Notes: generated from the letters alone by a model not told the origin. Shown: positions 7,968-17,870, counted from the first letter of the stretch. The stretch: DNA of 64,000 bases from Streptomyces sp. DG1A-41 (GCF_037055355.1 NZ_CP146350.1:1635001-1699000), one strand, 5' to 3'. Numbers and translations: made by a program.

Positions 7968-9227
7968 TTACGCCCGATCCCCTGAACTGAAACGGGGTTC
8001 GACGGCACGGTTTGGATCATTTTCCGAACCGGCGGCAACCGCCGCTCCCCCACCGGGAGCTGCGAGTACCCGCCCCGTGGCGGTCAAAACCAACAGGGAC
8101 ACGCCACCCGCGACACCCGGCACGGCGAAGCCCCACAGCGCCCCGCCCGCCTCCACGACGGGCCCCGCGACGCCCGCTCCGACCGAGTGGCCGACGGTGA
8201 ACGTCGTCACCAGCCAGGAGAACGCCTCGGTGACCGTGCCCCGCGGCGCGTGCCGGTCCACCAGGACGAACCCGCAGGCGATGGCGGGCGCGAGGAAGAC
8301 ACCGGCGAGCGCGGTCAGCCCCACCATGGGCACCGCGCCCGGCATGAGCATCAGCGGCAGATAACACACCACCAGAAGTGCCACCAGCACGCGCAGTCGC
8401 CGCGCGGGCTCACCGGCCCACGGCCGGGCTCCGTAGACGGATCCGCCGACCAGCGCCCCGAACCCCAGAGCCGCCATCAGCCAGCCGTACACGACGTCAC
8501 CGCCGTGGTCGTCCGCGTAGGGCACCGAGGCGACCGTGATGGACCCGAGCGCCATCCCTATGAACAGGAACGCCGCCAGCAGCGCCAGCAGCCCCGCCGA
8601 GCGCAGCGCGCCGAGCCAGTGCGCCTCGCGCGGCGCCGACCGCCACGCGCGCGAGGGCGGCGACACCACGACGGACAGCGCCCCCAGCACCCCGACCACG
8701 TTCAGCACGAGCAGCGCGGCCTGGGCGGACCACAGGGACACGCACAGCGTCACGAGCAGCGGCCCGACGGTGAACATCACCTCCTGGGCCACGGCGTCCA
8801 TGGCGTACGCGGTGTGCACGTGCTCCTCCTTGCGGAGGACGGACGACCACAGAGCCCGCAGCCCGCCCTCGAGGGGCGGCGTGAAGAGCCCGGCGGCGGC
8901 CACGGCGGCACAGGCGAGGGGCAGCGACCCGATCCCGGCGAAGGCGAAGACGGCCATGGCGAGCCCGGAGAGGACCGCCGCCGGCAACTGCACGCGCGGC
9001 TGCCCGCGCAGGTCCACGAGCCTGCCCAGCACCGGCTGGCCCACGGCGTTGGCGACGCCGTACACGCCCACCAGCGCCCCCGCGATGCTGTACGAACCGC
9101 CTTCGGCCCGCACGAACAGCAGGATCGCGATGGCCGCCGTGGCATTGGGCAGACGACCGACGAGCGTGCCGACGAGCAGCCGGGCGGCGTGTCGCGCCCG
9201 AAGGATCTCCAGGTATCCCGTGGCCAT
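7968..9227 (-). CDS. MFS transporter
   Basis: A 419-residue integral membrane protein with about twelve hydrophobic segments and the major facilitator layout: two six-helix halves around a polar central stretch (SVVVSPPSRAWRSAPREAHW, about residues 210-230). The LGRLVDLRGQPR loop between helices 2 and 3 fits MFS motif A. It is likely a drug or metabolite exporter; the substrate cannot be inferred. It is divergent from the LacI-family gene at 9316 with an inverted repeat between them, and its stop is nine bases from pafA. Confidence 0.88.
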   Translation of the reverse strand: MATGYLEILRARHAARLLVGTLVGRLPNATAAIAILLFVRAEGGSYSIAGALVGVYGVANAVGQPVLGRLVDLRGQPRVQLPAAVLSGLAMAVFAFAGIGSLPLACAAVAAAGLFTPPLEGGLRALWSSVLRKEEHVHTAYAMDAVAQEVMFTVGPLLVTLCVSLWSAQAALLVLNVVGVLGALSVVVSPPSRAWRSAPREAHWLGALRSAGLLALLAAFLFIGMALGSITVASVPYADDHGGDVVYGWLMAALGFGALVGGSVYGARPWAGEPARRLRVLVALLVVCYLPLMLMPGAVPMVGLTALAGVFLAPAIACGFVLVDRHAPRGTVTEAFSWLVTTFTVGHSVGAGVAGPVVEAGGALWGFAVPGVAGGVSLLVLTATGRVLAAPGGGAAVAAGSENDPNRAVEPRFSSGDRA

Positions 9228-9244
9228 GTCCCCACCCTAGGTTT

Positions 9245-9271
9245 TACGTATAACGTCGAGTTCCATACGTA
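9245..9271. promoter_or_regulatory. Inverted repeat in the MFS/LacI divergent promoter region
   Basis: TACGTAT (9245-9251) and ATACGTA (9265-9271) are perfect 7-bp arms around a 13-base spacer, in the A+T-richest stretch between the two divergent starts. This is a likely operator for the adjacent LacI-family regulator acting on both genes. LacI operators are usually more compact palindromes, so the match to that family is only positional. Confidence 0.5.
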
Positions 9272-9315
9272 CCATGGCCGCTGTTCACGAGTCCAGACGA
9301 AGGAGCAGCCCGACG

Positions 9316-10332
9316 GTGGCACGAGGCAGCACCCGACCCACGAGCCGGGACGTCGCCCAGGCCGCCGGCGTCTCGCAGGCGGCGGTCTCCCTGGTCCTCG
9401 GGGACAAGTGGCGCGGGCGCGTCTCGGAGGCGACGGCGGAGCGGGTCCGCGAGGCCGCGCGCGACCTGGGCTACCGCCCGAACCTGGCCGCGCGCAACCT
9501 GCGCCTGGGCCGCACCCGCACGGTCCTCCTGGTGGTCCCGGCCCTGACCACGGAGTTCTTCGCCGGCGTCTACACGGGCGCCGGCCGCGTCGCCGCCGAG
9601 CACGGCTTCGGCGTGGTCCTCTACCCCTCCCCCGAGGGCATCGGCCCCGCCCCGGACCCCTTCGCCTCCGCCCAGGCCGCGCTCGACGGTGTCATCGCCT
9701 CCTCCATGGCCGCGGACGCGCTGACCGCGATCCGTGGGGAGGCGTTGCCGCTGGTGATGCTGGACAGTGACCCGGCGGGAAGCCTGGGGGCGGCGACGGT
9801 GAACCTGGACATCGCCGACGGTGTCCGCCAGGTCGCGGAACACCTGCAGGCCCTGGGCCACCGCCGGTTCCTCCACCTCGCGGCGGACGTACCGTCCTGG
9901 ACCTTCGAGGTACGCGCCCGGGAGGTGGCGGCCCGGCTGGCCGGGGTGCCCGGTACGTCCGTCCGCACGGCCCGCTCGCCGATCTCCATCGAGGGCGCGG
10001 TGGCCGCGGCCGAAACGGCCCTCTCGGAGCCGGGCCCCCGTCCTACGGCCGTGGTCTGCGACGACGACCAGCTGGCCGCCGGCACGTACAAGGCAGCTCG
10101 CCGCCTGGGCCTGCGCGTCCCGGACGACCTGTCCGTCACCGGCCTGGACGATCTGGCCCTGGCCACGGCGATCGACCCGGAGCTGACGACGGTCCGCCTG
10201 GACGCCGAGCTGTTCGGTGAACGGGGCATGCGGGCGCTGCTGGCCGTCCTGGAGGGCCGTGAGCCCGAGGGCGGGGACATCCCGGTACGGCTGGTGGTAC
10301 GCGGCTCCACGGCACCACCTGGCTTGCCGTAG
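9316..10332 (+). CDS. LacI-family transcriptional regulator
   Basis: A 338-residue repressor-type protein. The N-terminal helix-turn-helix TSRDVAQAAGVSQAAVSLVL is followed by the hinge DLGYRPNLAARNL and a periplasmic-binding-like effector domain (about residues 70-335). The usual closing region TTVRLDAELFGERGMRALL is present. The ligand is probably a sugar or nucleoside, but it is not identifiable. The GTG at 9316 was chosen because AAGGAG precedes it by ten bases; an in-frame ATG at 9274 has no ribosome-binding site and overlaps the inverted repeat. It is divergent from the MFS gene, which it most likely controls. Confidence 0.9.
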   Translation: MARGSTRPTSRDVAQAAGVSQAAVSLVLGDKWRGRVSEATAERVREAARDLGYRPNLAARNLRLGRTRTVLLVVPALTTEFFAGVYTGAGRVAAEHGFGVVLYPSPEGIGPAPDPFASAQAALDGVIASSMAADALTAIRGEALPLVMLDSDPAGSLGAATVNLDIADGVRQVAEHLQALGHRRFLHLAADVPSWTFEVRAREVAARLAGVPGTSVRTARSPISIEGAVAAAETALSEPGPRPTAVVCDDDQLAAGTYKAARRLGLRVPDDLSVTGLDDLALATAIDPELTTVRLDAELFGERGMRALLAVLEGREPEGGDIPVRLVVRGSTAPPGLP

Positions 10333-10753
10333 GCGGCGTCGGTGCCGGGGCCGGGGCGGGTCCGCAGCCCGGCGGAACGGGGTGCCGCCGCGCCCACCCG
10401 TGCCGCCTCAAGCGGCACGACCGCCCGCAGCGACAGCCTCCGGCGGCTGAACGGATCACCACGCGCCCGCAGCGGCGGCCCGCGATAGCCGAAGCGGGGG
10501 CACCGCGCGCCCGCACCCGCGCGCGCACGGAAGGGGACACGTGCCGGGGGTGTCCGCCCGCGGCGGTTGGCGCGTCAACGGGGAGTCAGCCGGTGTCCGA
10601 CCCCATCGCACAGTTCCGAGGGTGGACACCCCCGACACGGCCCCTACCCCCACAACCCGCGCGCAGGCGAAGGCACGGCACCCCCACCACACCCGCGCAG
10701 GCCGCCGCGGGCACCCCGGCTCAACCGCCGGAGGCACCCGCGGACGTGGACGA
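10333..10753. other. Intergenic stretch between LacI gene and prcA, no gene seen
   Basis: About 420 bp between convergent genes; the open frames here look like composition artefacts. It holds a small hairpin with 8-bp arms (10399-10406 with 10412-10419, loop of five) that may terminate the LacI transcript. It also holds an 11-bp inverted repeat with arms 10545-10555 and 10624-10634 about 68 bases apart. No T-run terminator for prcA was found. Confidence 0.5.
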
Positions 10754-11524
10754 CTACTCGCCGTCCCCGGATGCCTCCGCCTCAGCCGCGGCATCCGCCT
10801 CGGCCTCCGACGCCGTGGTCGCCCCGTCCGCCTCCAGCAGCCGGCTCAGCTGGCGCCCAGTGATCCGCTTGAACTTGCGCTTCTGCGGCCGCGTACGGTC
10901 CAGCACCGCCACTTCCAGCCGCTCCGCGGGAATCTCCCGCTCGCTGCCGTTGGTGTCACGAGACAGGGACTGCACCGCCAGCTTCAGGGCCTCGGCCAGC
11001 GTCATGCCGTCCCGGTGGCGCTGGTCCAGGTAACTGCTGATCTGCTCCGCGTTGCCCCCCACCGCGACCGCGCCGTGCTCGTCCACGATGGATCCGTCAT
11101 GCGGCAGCCGGTAGATCTGGTCCTGCTCGGTCGTCTCCCCGACCTCGGCGACGACCAGCTCCACCTCGTACGGCTTCTCCCCGACACTCGAGAAGATCGT
11201 GCCCAGCGTCTGCGCGTACACGTTCGCCAGGCCCCGGGCCGTCACATCGTCCCGGTCGTAGGTGTAACCCCGCAGGTCGGCGTAGCGCACGCCGCCGATC
11301 CGCAGGTTCTCGTACTCGTTGTACTTGCCGGCGGCCGCGAAGCCGATCCGGTCATAGATCTCGCTGAACTTGTGCAGCGCACGGGACGGGTTCTCGCCGA
11401 CGAACACGATGCCGTCGGCATACTGCAGCACAACGAGGCTGCGACCACGAGCGATGCCCTTCCGGGCGTACTCCGCCCGGTCGGCCATCTGCTGCTGGGG
11501 TGAGACATAGAACGGCGTCGACAC
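10754..11524 (-). CDS. prcA: 20S proteasome alpha subunit PrcA
   Basis: A 256-residue alpha subunit beginning [20 protein letters not shown], which forms the outer gating rings of the core particle and contacts Arc. The fold signature is [23 protein letters not shown], followed by [19 protein letters not shown]. The subunit has no catalytic threonine. The C-terminal 60 residues are basic and then acidic ([14 protein letters not shown]), typical of actinomycete PrcA. It lies 69 bp after prcB on the same strand; GTG start with GAGGG upstream. Confidence 0.97.
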   Translation of the reverse strand: MSTPFYVSPQQQMADRAEYARKGIARGRSLVVLQYADGIVFVGENPSRALHKFSEIYDRIGFAAAGKYNEYENLRIGGVRYADLRGYTYDRDDVTARGLANVYAQTLGTIFSSVGEKPYEVELVVAEVGETTEQDQIYRLPHDGSIVDEHGAVAVGGNAEQISSYLDQRHRDGMTLAEALKLAVQSLSRDTNGSEREIPAERLEVAVLDRTRPQKRKFKRITGRQLSRLLEADGATTASEAEADAAAEAEASGDGE

Positions 11525-11593
11525 CGGTTATCCGTCCCTCTCTTGAAGATTCCGTCGGTTCACTGGACCACCCTCATGAAGACAGCCCGCCGC

Positions 11594-12439
11594 TCACAGC
11601 AGCGCGGCCCGCGGACCGTCGGGCTGCTCCAGACGCCGCTCCAGAATCGAGCGCGCGATCTCGGACGACTCGTTCTCGGAGAGCCGGCGGAAACCGTCCT
11701 CGGTGATCACGGTGACGATGGGATAGATCCGGCGGGCGACATCGGGACCACCGGTCGCCGAGTCGTCGTCTGCCGCGTCGTAGAGCGCCTGGACCACGAG
11801 CGTCGTGGCCTCGGCCTCGCTGAGGTCCTCCCGGAAGAGCTTCTTCATCGCGCCGCGAGCGAAGATCGAACCGGAACCCGTGGCCGCGTAACCCTGTTCC
11901 TCGGAGCGCCCGCCCGTGACGTCGTAGGAGAAGATCCGCCCCTTCTCCCGGTCCACGTCGTACCCGGCGAACAGCGGCACGACGGCCAGGCCCTGCATGG
12001 CCATGCCGAGGTTGGACCGGATCATCGTCGACAGCCGGTTCGCCTTGCCCTCCAGCGACAGCTGCGCGCCCTCGACCTTCTCGAAGTGCTCCAGCTCCAG
12101 CTGGAACAGCTTCACCATCTCCACGGCCAGACCCGCCGTACCGGCGATGCCCACGGCCGAGTACTCGTCGGCCGGGAAGACCTTCTCGATGTCCCGCTGC
12201 GCGATGACGTTGCCCATGGTGGCCCGCCGGTCACCGGCGAGGACGACGCCGCCGGGAAACGTCACGGCCACGATCGTCGTGCCGTGCGGCGCCTCGATCG
12301 CGCCCTGCACCGGGGGCAACTTCTTGTTGCCCGGCAGCAGTTCGGGCTGGTGATCGGACAGGAAGTCCATGAAGGAGGCAGACCCTGGCGTCAGGAAGGC
12401 AGCTGGCAGACGCCCGGTGCTACGAGTGTTGGCTTCCAC
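11594..12439 (-). CDS. prcB: 20S proteasome beta subunit PrcB, proteolytic
   Basis: A 281-residue precursor of the catalytic subunit. A 53-residue propeptide ending EAPHG is cut autocatalytically to expose Thr54 ([19 protein letters not shown]), the N-terminal nucleophile. Family residues around it include the Asp and Lys of the active site (GDRRAT in the following strand) and the late [12 protein letters not shown] loop. The GTG at 12439 was chosen on AAGGAA seven bases upstream. Its first 49 bases overlap the end of a broken endonuclease-VII-like frame. It is transcribed with prcA. Confidence 0.97.
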   Translation of the reverse strand: MEANTRSTGRLPAAFLTPGSASFMDFLSDHQPELLPGNKKLPPVQGAIEAPHGTTIVAVTFPGGVVLAGDRRATMGNVIAQRDIEKVFPADEYSAVGIAGTAGLAVEMVKLFQLELEHFEKVEGAQLSLEGKANRLSTMIRSNLGMAMQGLAVVPLFAGYDVDREKGRIFSYDVTGGRSEEQGYAATGSGSIFARGAMKKLFREDLSEAEATTLVVQALYDAADDDSATGGPDVARRIYPIVTVITEDGFRRLSENESSEIARSILERRLEQPDGPRAALL

Positions 12440-12720
12440 GCGATTCCTTCCACGTATGCGACAGCCCGCCCTGTGACGTCGGGCCGATCCTTGGAACAAC
12501 CCCGGTCCGGTTGCGACCGGGGGCACGGTATGCCACGGACCCTACCCGTCCTTCGGCGGTGATCCACATGCCCGGCGGGACCAACTCCGCGAGAGCGACG
12601 CCGCACTTGCCCGCCGCACACAGGCAGGCGGACCACCGGGCGCCGGACGCCACCGACGCCCGGAGCGCCGCACGCGAAGGCACGACGTCATGCATTCCGC
12701 GCGCGGCGCTCCACGACGCC
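12391..12720 (-). pseudogene. Remnant of an endonuclease VII-like (HNH) gene between pup and prcB
   Basis: In one minus-strand frame the segment reads [16 protein letters not shown], then [19 protein letters not shown] and [17 protein letters not shown]. These match the recombination endonuclease VII pattern HVDH-x-TGRVRG-LC and the C-terminal tail I know from genes between pup and prcB in Streptomyces. The N-terminal half with its zinc cysteines is not in frame: a plausible continuation (CAAGKCGVALAELVPPG) lies in another frame, and a stop interrupts the first. The gene therefore looks frame-broken or decayed. It overlaps the prcB start by 49 bp, which would explain why its tail is the best-preserved part. 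Confidence 0.5.
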
Positions 12721-12771
12721 CGTCCGTCACCCATGCACCCCATTCACCTTCGAATGGAAGGCACTGGCGCC

Positions 12772-12990
12772 TTACTGACCACCCTTTTGAACGAAGGAGC
12801 GCACGAAGTCCTCGGCGTTCTCCTCGAGGACGTCGTCGATCTCGTCCAGAACCGAGTCCACGTCGTCGCTCAGCTTCTCGTGACGCTCCTTGACGTCCTC
12901 CGAAGCCTGCGCCTCTGCCGCCTGCTCCTCGACCTCCTCGGTGGACCGGGTGGCCTTCTGCTGTCCGCCGCCGGTGTCCTTGGTCGCCAT
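12772..12990 (-). CDS. pup: Prokaryotic ubiquitin-like protein Pup
   Basis: A 72-residue, largely disordered, acidic protein beginning MATKDTGGGQQ and ending FVQKGGQ. The C-terminal glutamine is deamidated by Dop to glutamate, which PafA then links to lysines of target proteins. The central helix-forming part (DDVDSVLDEIDDVLEENAE) binds the Arc coiled coil. The ATG at 12990 was chosen because GAGGG lies just upstream and it gives the family length. It sits 178 bp downstream of dop; an 8-bp inverted repeat lies in between. Confidence 0.97.
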   Translation of the reverse strand: MATKDTGGGQQKATRSTEEVEEQAAEAQASEDVKERHEKLSDDVDSVLDEIDDVLEENAEDFVRSFVQKGGQ

Positions 12991-13036
12991 ATCCCTCACC
13001 CCGCTCGCTTCGCCCGACACAGTTGCTCGGTCAAGA

Positions 13037-13060
13037 TCAGACCCTACTCGCCGGGTCTGA
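13037..13060. promoter_or_regulatory. Inverted repeat upstream of pup
   Basis: TCAGACCC (13037-13044) and GGGTCTGA (13053-13060) form perfect 8-bp arms around eight bases, 47-70 bp before the pup start. It may be an operator or promoter element for pup-prcBA, or alternatively a weak terminator for dop, which ends 109 bp upstream. There is no T-run. Confidence 0.4.
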
Positions 13061-13168
13061 CAATGGCCCCGCAGTTGCTCCAACGTACGGGGGCCACCTC
13101 GATGATTCCCGGACCTGGGACTTTCCACCCTGTCCGGCGGGCCCCACCCGAGTACCCGCTGAACGCGC

Positions 13169-14680
13169 TCACCCGCCCGAAAGGACCCTGACCAGGTCTT
13201 CCGCGGTGCGGCAGCGGTCCAGGAGCTCCTTGACGTGATTACGCGTTCCGCGAAGCGGTTCCAGGGTTGGAACGCGCTGGAGGGAGTCCCGGCCCGGCAG
13301 GTCGAAGATCACCGAGTCCCAGGAGGCCGCCGCCACGTCGTCCGCGTACTGCTCCAGGCAGCGGCCGCGGAAGTACGCGCGCGTGTCCTCCGGCGGCGCC
13401 GTACGGGCCCGCTCGACGTCCGCCTCGTCCAGCAGCCGCTTCATGCGCCCGCGGGCCACCAGACGGTTGTACAAGCCCTTCTCGGGCCGTACGTCGGCGT
13501 ACTGGAGGTCGACCAGGTGCAGCCGCGCCGCGTCCCAGTCGAGGTCGTCCCGGCGCCGGTAGCCCTCCATGAGCTCCCGCTTGGCGACCCAGTCCAGCTC
13601 GCCGGCCAGGCTCATCGGGTCGTGCTCCAGACGGGTGAGGGTGTCCTCCCAGCGGGACAGGACGTCCTTGGTCTGGTCGTCGGCGTCCGCCCCGAACCGC
13701 TCCTCGACGTACTTGCGCGCGAGCTCGTAGTACTCCATCTGAAGCTGGACCGCCGTGAGCGTACGCCCGCTGCGCAGCGTGATCAGGCGCTTCAGGGACG
13801 GGTCGTGCGAGACCTGGTGGAGGGTGCGCACGGGCTGGTCGACGGCCAGGTCGACGGCGATGAAACCGTCCTCGATCATCGACAGGACCAGGGAGGTCGT
13901 CCCCAGCTTGAGGTACGTCGAGATCTCCGAGAGGTTCGCGTCGCCGATGATCACGTGCAGACGGCGGTACTTCTCGGCGTCCGCGTGCGGCTCGTCGCGG
14001 GTGTTGATGATCGGGCGCTTGAGCGTCGTCTCGAGACCGACCTCGACCTCGAAGTAGTCGGCTCGCTGGCTGAGCTGGAAGCCGTGCTCGTGCCCGTCCT
14101 GGCCGATACCGACGCGGCCCGCTCCGGTGAAGACCTGACGGGAGACGAAGAACGGCGTCAGGTGGCGCACGATGTCCGAGAAGGGGGTCTCCCGCTTCAT
14201 CAGGTAGTTCTCGTGCGTGCCGTAGGACGCGCCCTTGTTGTCGGTGTTGTTCTTGTACAGGTGGATCGGCTGGGCACCGGGCAGCTGGGCGGCCCGTTCC
14301 GCGGCCTCCGCCATGATCCGCTCGCCGGCCTTGTCCCAGAGGACGGCGTCCCGGGGGTTGGTGACCTCGGGGGCGCTGTACTCGGGGTGGGCGTGGTCGA
14401 CGTAGAGCCGTGCGCCGTTGGTGAGGATCACGTTGGCCAGGCCGATGTCCTCGTCGGTGAGCTGGCTGGAGTCGGCGGCCTCGCGGGCGAGGTCGAAGCC
14501 TCGGGCGTCCCGCAGCGGGTTCTCCTCCTCGAAGTCCCAGCGGGCCCGGCGGGCCCGGTGCATCGCCGCCGCGTAGGCGTTCACGATCTGGGACGAGGTG
14601 AGCATGGCATTGGCGTTGGGGTGGCCGGGGACGGAGATTCCGTACTCCGTCTCGATGCCCATTACTCGCCGTACGGTCAT
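13169..14680 (-). CDS. dop: Pup deamidase/depupylase Dop
   Basis: A 503-residue paralogue of PafA that deamidates the C-terminal Gln of Pup and removes Pup from tagged proteins. The N-terminal [10 protein letters not shown] carries the metal-binding glutamates, and [14 protein letters not shown] holds Asp95, the nucleophilic/catalytic aspartate. Residues about 40-80 form the Dop-specific loop absent from PafA ([20 protein letters not shown]). ATG start with AAGGAGGG eight bases upstream. Pup genes carrying a terminal Gln, as here, require Dop, which fits this gene lying next to pup. Confidence 0.97.
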   Translation of the reverse strand: MTVRRVMGIETEYGISVPGHPNANAMLTSSQIVNAYAAAMHRARRARWDFEEENPLRDARGFDLAREAADSSQLTDEDIGLANVILTNGARLYVDHAHPEYSAPEVTNPRDAVLWDKAGERIMAEAAERAAQLPGAQPIHLYKNNTDNKGASYGTHENYLMKRETPFSDIVRHLTPFFVSRQVFTGAGRVGIGQDGHEHGFQLSQRADYFEVEVGLETTLKRPIINTRDEPHADAEKYRRLHVIIGDANLSEISTYLKLGTTSLVLSMIEDGFIAVDLAVDQPVRTLHQVSHDPSLKRLITLRSGRTLTAVQLQMEYYELARKYVEERFGADADDQTKDVLSRWEDTLTRLEHDPMSLAGELDWVAKRELMEGYRRRDDLDWDAARLHLVDLQYADVRPEKGLYNRLVARGRMKRLLDEADVERARTAPPEDTRAYFRGRCLEQYADDVAAASWDSVIFDLPGRDSLQRVPTLEPLRGTRNHVKELLDRCRTAEDLVRVLSGG

Positions 14681-14872
14681 GCGGCCCTCCTTGCCCGGCG
14701 GCGCCCTCGGTCGTGGGCGCCACTCAGATACCGCTGGCGCTCGGTTGCGTGTGCGGTGCCCGTCCCCGCACTGCGCGACTTGGCGGTACGCAAGAGCCTA
14801 GAACGCCTTTGCGCTGGTGGGGAGATCATTTGCGTCATTGCGTTGCTCCAGCCGTGGCCCTGAAAAACAGTC

Positions 14873-14906
14873 GGCTGCGGGTACCCCGCCGAGGGCACCC
14901 GCAGCC
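14873..14906 (-). terminator. Intrinsic terminator downstream of arc
   Basis: A 10-bp perfect stem (14873-14882 with 14897-14906) around 14 bases. On the minus strand it is followed within four bases by TTTTT. It starts 11 bp past the arc stop, so it separates arc from dop. Confidence 0.8.
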
Positions 14907-14916
14907 GCCCTGCCTT

Positions 14917-16683
14917 TTACAGGTACTGACCGGTGTTCGCCACCGTGTCGATGGAGCGTCCGGTGTCCGCGCCCTGCTTTCCGGTGATGAGCGTACGGAT
15001 GTACACGATCCGCTCGCCCTTCTTGCCGGAGATCCGGGCCCAGTCGTCCGGGTTGGTGGTGTTCGGCAGGTCCTCGTTCTCCTTGAACTCGTCCACGCAG
15101 GCCTGGAGGAGGTGGGAGACCCTGAGGCCCTTCTGGTTCTTCTCGAGGAAGTCCTTGATCGCCATCTTCTTGGCGCGGCCCACGATGTTCTCGATCATGG
15201 CGCCGGAGTTGAAGTCCTTGAAGTAGAGGACTTCCTTGTCGCCGTTGGCGTAGGTGACCTCCAGGAAGCGGTTCTCCTCGGATTCTGCGTACATCTGTTC
15301 GACGGCCGTCTGGATCATGCTCTGGACCGTGGAGGCCTTGGATCCGCTGTGCTCGGCGAGGTCGTCGCTGTGCAGCGGGAGGCGCTCGGTGAGGTACTTG
15401 CCGAAGATGTCCTTGGCCGCCTCGGCGTCCGGACGCTCGATCTTGATCTTCACGTCCAGCCGGCCGGGCCGCAGGATGGCCGGGTCGATCATGTCCTCAC
15501 GGTTGGAGGCACCGATCACGACCACGTTCTGGAGGCCCTCCACACCGTCGATCTCGGCGAGCAGCTGCGGGACGATGGTGTTCTCCACGTCCGAGCTGAC
15601 ACCGGAGCCACGGGTGCGGAAGAGGGACTCCATCTCGTCGAAGAAGACGATGACGGGTGTTCCCTCGCTGGCCTTCTCACGGGCCCGCTGGAAGACGAGG
15701 CGGATCTGCCGCTCCGTCTCACCGACGTACTTGTTCAGGAGCTCGGGGCCCTTGATGTTGAGGAAGAAGCTCTTGCCTGCGGCCTGGCCGGTCACCTCGG
15801 CGACCTTCTTGGCCAGCGAGTTGGCCACGGCCTTGGCGATCAGGGTCTTACCGCATCCAGGAGGCCCGTACAGCAGGACACCCTTCGGCGGCCGTAGTTC
15901 GTGCTCCTTGAACAGGTCCGGGTACAGGTACGGGAGCTCGACCGCGTCACGGATGGCCTCGATCTGGTTGCCGAGGCCGCCGATCTGCTCGTAGCCGATG
16001 TCGGGGACTTCTTCGAGGACGAGCTCCTCGACCTCGCTCTTCGGCACGACCTCGTAGACGTAGCCGGAACGGGGTTCGAGCAGGAGGGCGTCGCCGGCGC
16101 GGATGGTGACGTCCAGCAGCGGCTCGGCGAGCCGTACCACCCGCTCCTCGTCGGTGTGCCCGAGCACCAGGGCCCGCTCGCCGTCCTCGAGGATCTCCTT
16201 GAGTGTGACGATTTCACCGACGCGCTCGAACTCCATGGCCTCGACCACGTTGAGCGCTTCGTTGAGCATCACTTCCTGGCCGCGCCGGAGCTCGTCGAGC
16301 TCGACGCTGGGGCTGACGTTCACCCTGAGCTTGCGGCCGCCGGTGAAGATGTCGGCGGTGCCGTCCTCGTTGGCCGTCAGGAAGACACCGAAGCCGGCCG
16401 GCGGCTGTGCGAGCCGGTCGACTTCCTCCTTGAGGGCCACGATCTGGTCACGGGCCTCACGGAGCGTGTTGGCGAGTCGCTCGTTCTGTGCGGACACGCC
16501 GGCCAGATTGGTCTGCAGCTCGACGATCCGCTCTTCGAGAATCCTCGTGTGTCGCGGAGAGTCGGCGAGCTTACGTCGCAGGACGGCGATCTCCTGCTCA
16601 AGGTAGGCGATCTGCCCGGCCGGGTCGTCGGACCCGCGTCCCGGGCGGATGCCGCGGTTCATGTCGTCGTCGTGGGCTGCCAC
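14917..16683 (-). CDS. arc: Proteasome-associated AAA ATPase Arc (Mpa homologue)
   Basis: A 588-residue hexameric unfoldase that recognises Pup and feeds tagged proteins to the 20S core. It has an N-terminal coiled coil (about residues 18-75, [18 protein letters not shown]), two OB folds (about 80-225) and an AAA module with Walker A GPPGCGKT near 270 and Walker [11 protein letters not shown] near 348. The C-terminal GQYL provides the tyrosine tail that docks in the PrcA ring. The GTG at 16683 was chosen because GGAGGAGGTGAGG lies just upstream and it gives the known Arc length and N-terminus ([10 protein letters not shown]). Confidence 0.97.
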   Translation of the reverse strand: MAAHDDDMNRGIRPGRGSDDPAGQIAYLEQEIAVLRRKLADSPRHTRILEERIVELQTNLAGVSAQNERLANTLREARDQIVALKEEVDRLAQPPAGFGVFLTANEDGTADIFTGGRKLRVNVSPSVELDELRRGQEVMLNEALNVVEAMEFERVGEIVTLKEILEDGERALVLGHTDEERVVRLAEPLLDVTIRAGDALLLEPRSGYVYEVVPKSEVEELVLEEVPDIGYEQIGGLGNQIEAIRDAVELPYLYPDLFKEHELRPPKGVLLYGPPGCGKTLIAKAVANSLAKKVAEVTGQAAGKSFFLNIKGPELLNKYVGETERQIRLVFQRAREKASEGTPVIVFFDEMESLFRTRGSGVSSDVENTIVPQLLAEIDGVEGLQNVVVIGASNREDMIDPAILRPGRLDVKIKIERPDAEAAKDIFGKYLTERLPLHSDDLAEHSGSKASTVQSMIQTAVEQMYAESEENRFLEVTYANGDKEVLYFKDFNSGAMIENIVGRAKKMAIKDFLEKNQKGLRVSHLLQACVDEFKENEDLPNTTNPDDWARISGKKGERIVYIRTLITGKQGADTGRSIDTVANTGQYL

Positions 16684-16929
16684 GGTCCTCACCTCCTCCA
16701 AGGGGAGCTGGACGCTTCCAGACCCTACCTGGGCGGGTGTCGATTGAAACCCCTAGATCACAAAGACGGTCGGGGTGTGTCCGATCTTCACCCTTGCGCT
16801 CTCCCTCACGCCAGGGGAATACCCAGCGAACATGAATGGAACCCAGCCGGAGGTAGGGTCGAAGCGTTCAACACCCGTCAGAGCTGGCCGGATTCCCGAT
16901 ACGGCTCGGCGTATGAAACGGCAGGAGAC

Positions 16930-17235
16930 ATGAGCGTGCAGCAGGAGGCCGGGGTCGACGGCGAGGCGCTGGAGGTCTGGATCGACCAGGACCTGTGTAC
17001 CGGTGACGGCATCTGCGCCCAGTACGCGCCCGAGGTGTTCGAGCTGGACATCGACGGTCTGGCCTATGTGAAGAGCCCCGACGACGAGTTGCTCCAGGAC
17101 AAGGGCGCGACAACGCCCGTTCCGCTGCCGCTTCTCACGGACGTGATCGACTCGGCGAAGGAGTGTCCGGGCGAGTGCATCCACGTGCGTCGAGTTTCGG
17201 ACAGGGCCGAGGTGTACGGGCCGGACACGGAGTGA
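16930..17235 (+). CDS. Ferredoxin, probably [3Fe-4S] type
   Basis: A 101-residue electron carrier with the cluster pattern CTGDGIC near residue 23, APEVFELD after it, and a C-terminal CPGECI. The Cys-x5-Cys spacing with a later Cys-Pro is that of [3Fe-4S] ferredoxins that serve cytochromes P450 in Streptomyces. No P450 or ferredoxin reductase is adjacent, so the partner is unknown. It is divergent from arc. The ATG at 16930 has AGGAG six bases upstream; an inserted stretch (SPDDELLQDKGATTPVPLPL) before the last cysteine lengthens it beyond the usual 65-70 residues. Confidence 0.88.
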   Translation: MSVQQEAGVDGEALEVWIDQDLCTGDGICAQYAPEVFELDIDGLAYVKSPDDELLQDKGATTPVPLPLLTDVIDSAKECPGECIHVRRVSDRAEVYGPDTE

Positions 17236-17291
17236 CCACTTCTCTACGTTCCGTTACTACTGTCTGATATCTCACACGTGGGGCGCGCGCC

Positions 17292-17870
17292 TCACACGCT
17301 GCGGGCTCCGGCCGGTGCCGAGCGCACGAACGCGCCGTTCCGCCAACGCCATTTCACGTCGCTGCGCACATCCGGGCAGCAACGCGGCACATCGCGCGAC
17401 GAGTAGCCGAGGAGGTTGGCCGTGACGGCGCCGTCGCGTACGGCGAAGTCGCTGACGGTGGTGCCGTCCTCGGGGTCGAGCAGGGTCGCCACCACGCGCG
17501 GTTCGCCGCCGTCGCGGCCCCGGGTGAGGACGTACACGCCGTCCGGCGGGGTGCCCATCGGGGAGTCGCAGTGGACCACGGCCACGGTCTCGGGGCTACC
17601 GTCGCCGTCGAGGTCGCCGGAGGCCCTCTTCTTCACCACGGCCTTCACCGGGCCGCACTCGATGGGGAACTCCACGGCGGCCGGGTCGGGGGCGGTCGCG
17701 TTCGCCGGCGCGCTTCCGGTCTCGGGGGCGGACGGCTGAGCGGCCGTCGCCGCGCCTGGCTGGAGGACCGAGGAGAGGGCCATGACGCCGGCGACCGCCG
17801 TGGCGGTGGCGAGCCAGTGGATGGGGCGGGTGTGGGTGTGGGCGAGCTCCGGGACGGCGGAAGGCTGCAC
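17292..17870 (-). CDS. Secreted protein of unknown function
   Basis: A 192-residue protein. An N-terminal hydrophobic segment (WLATATAVAGVMALSSVLQ, about residues 18-36) ending near AATA-AQ looks like a signal peptide. A Pro/Ala-rich linker follows, then a globular part with the line GDLDGDGSPETVAVVHC, similar to FG-GAP/calcium-binding loops. Four to five cysteines, including CCPDV, suggest disulfides. The GTG at 17870 was chosen with AGGAG eleven bases upstream. No neighbour hints at its role. It follows trmI but is separated from it by a strong terminator. Confidence 0.72.
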   Translation of the reverse strand: MQPSAVPELAHTHTRPIHWLATATAVAGVMALSSVLQPGAATAAQPSAPETGSAPANATAPDPAAVEFPIECGPVKAVVKKRASGDLDGDGSPETVAVVHCDSPMGTPPDGVYVLTRGRDGGEPRVVATLLDPEDGTTVSDFAVRDGAVTANLLGYSSRDVPRCCPDVRSDVKWRWRNGAFVRSAPAGARSV

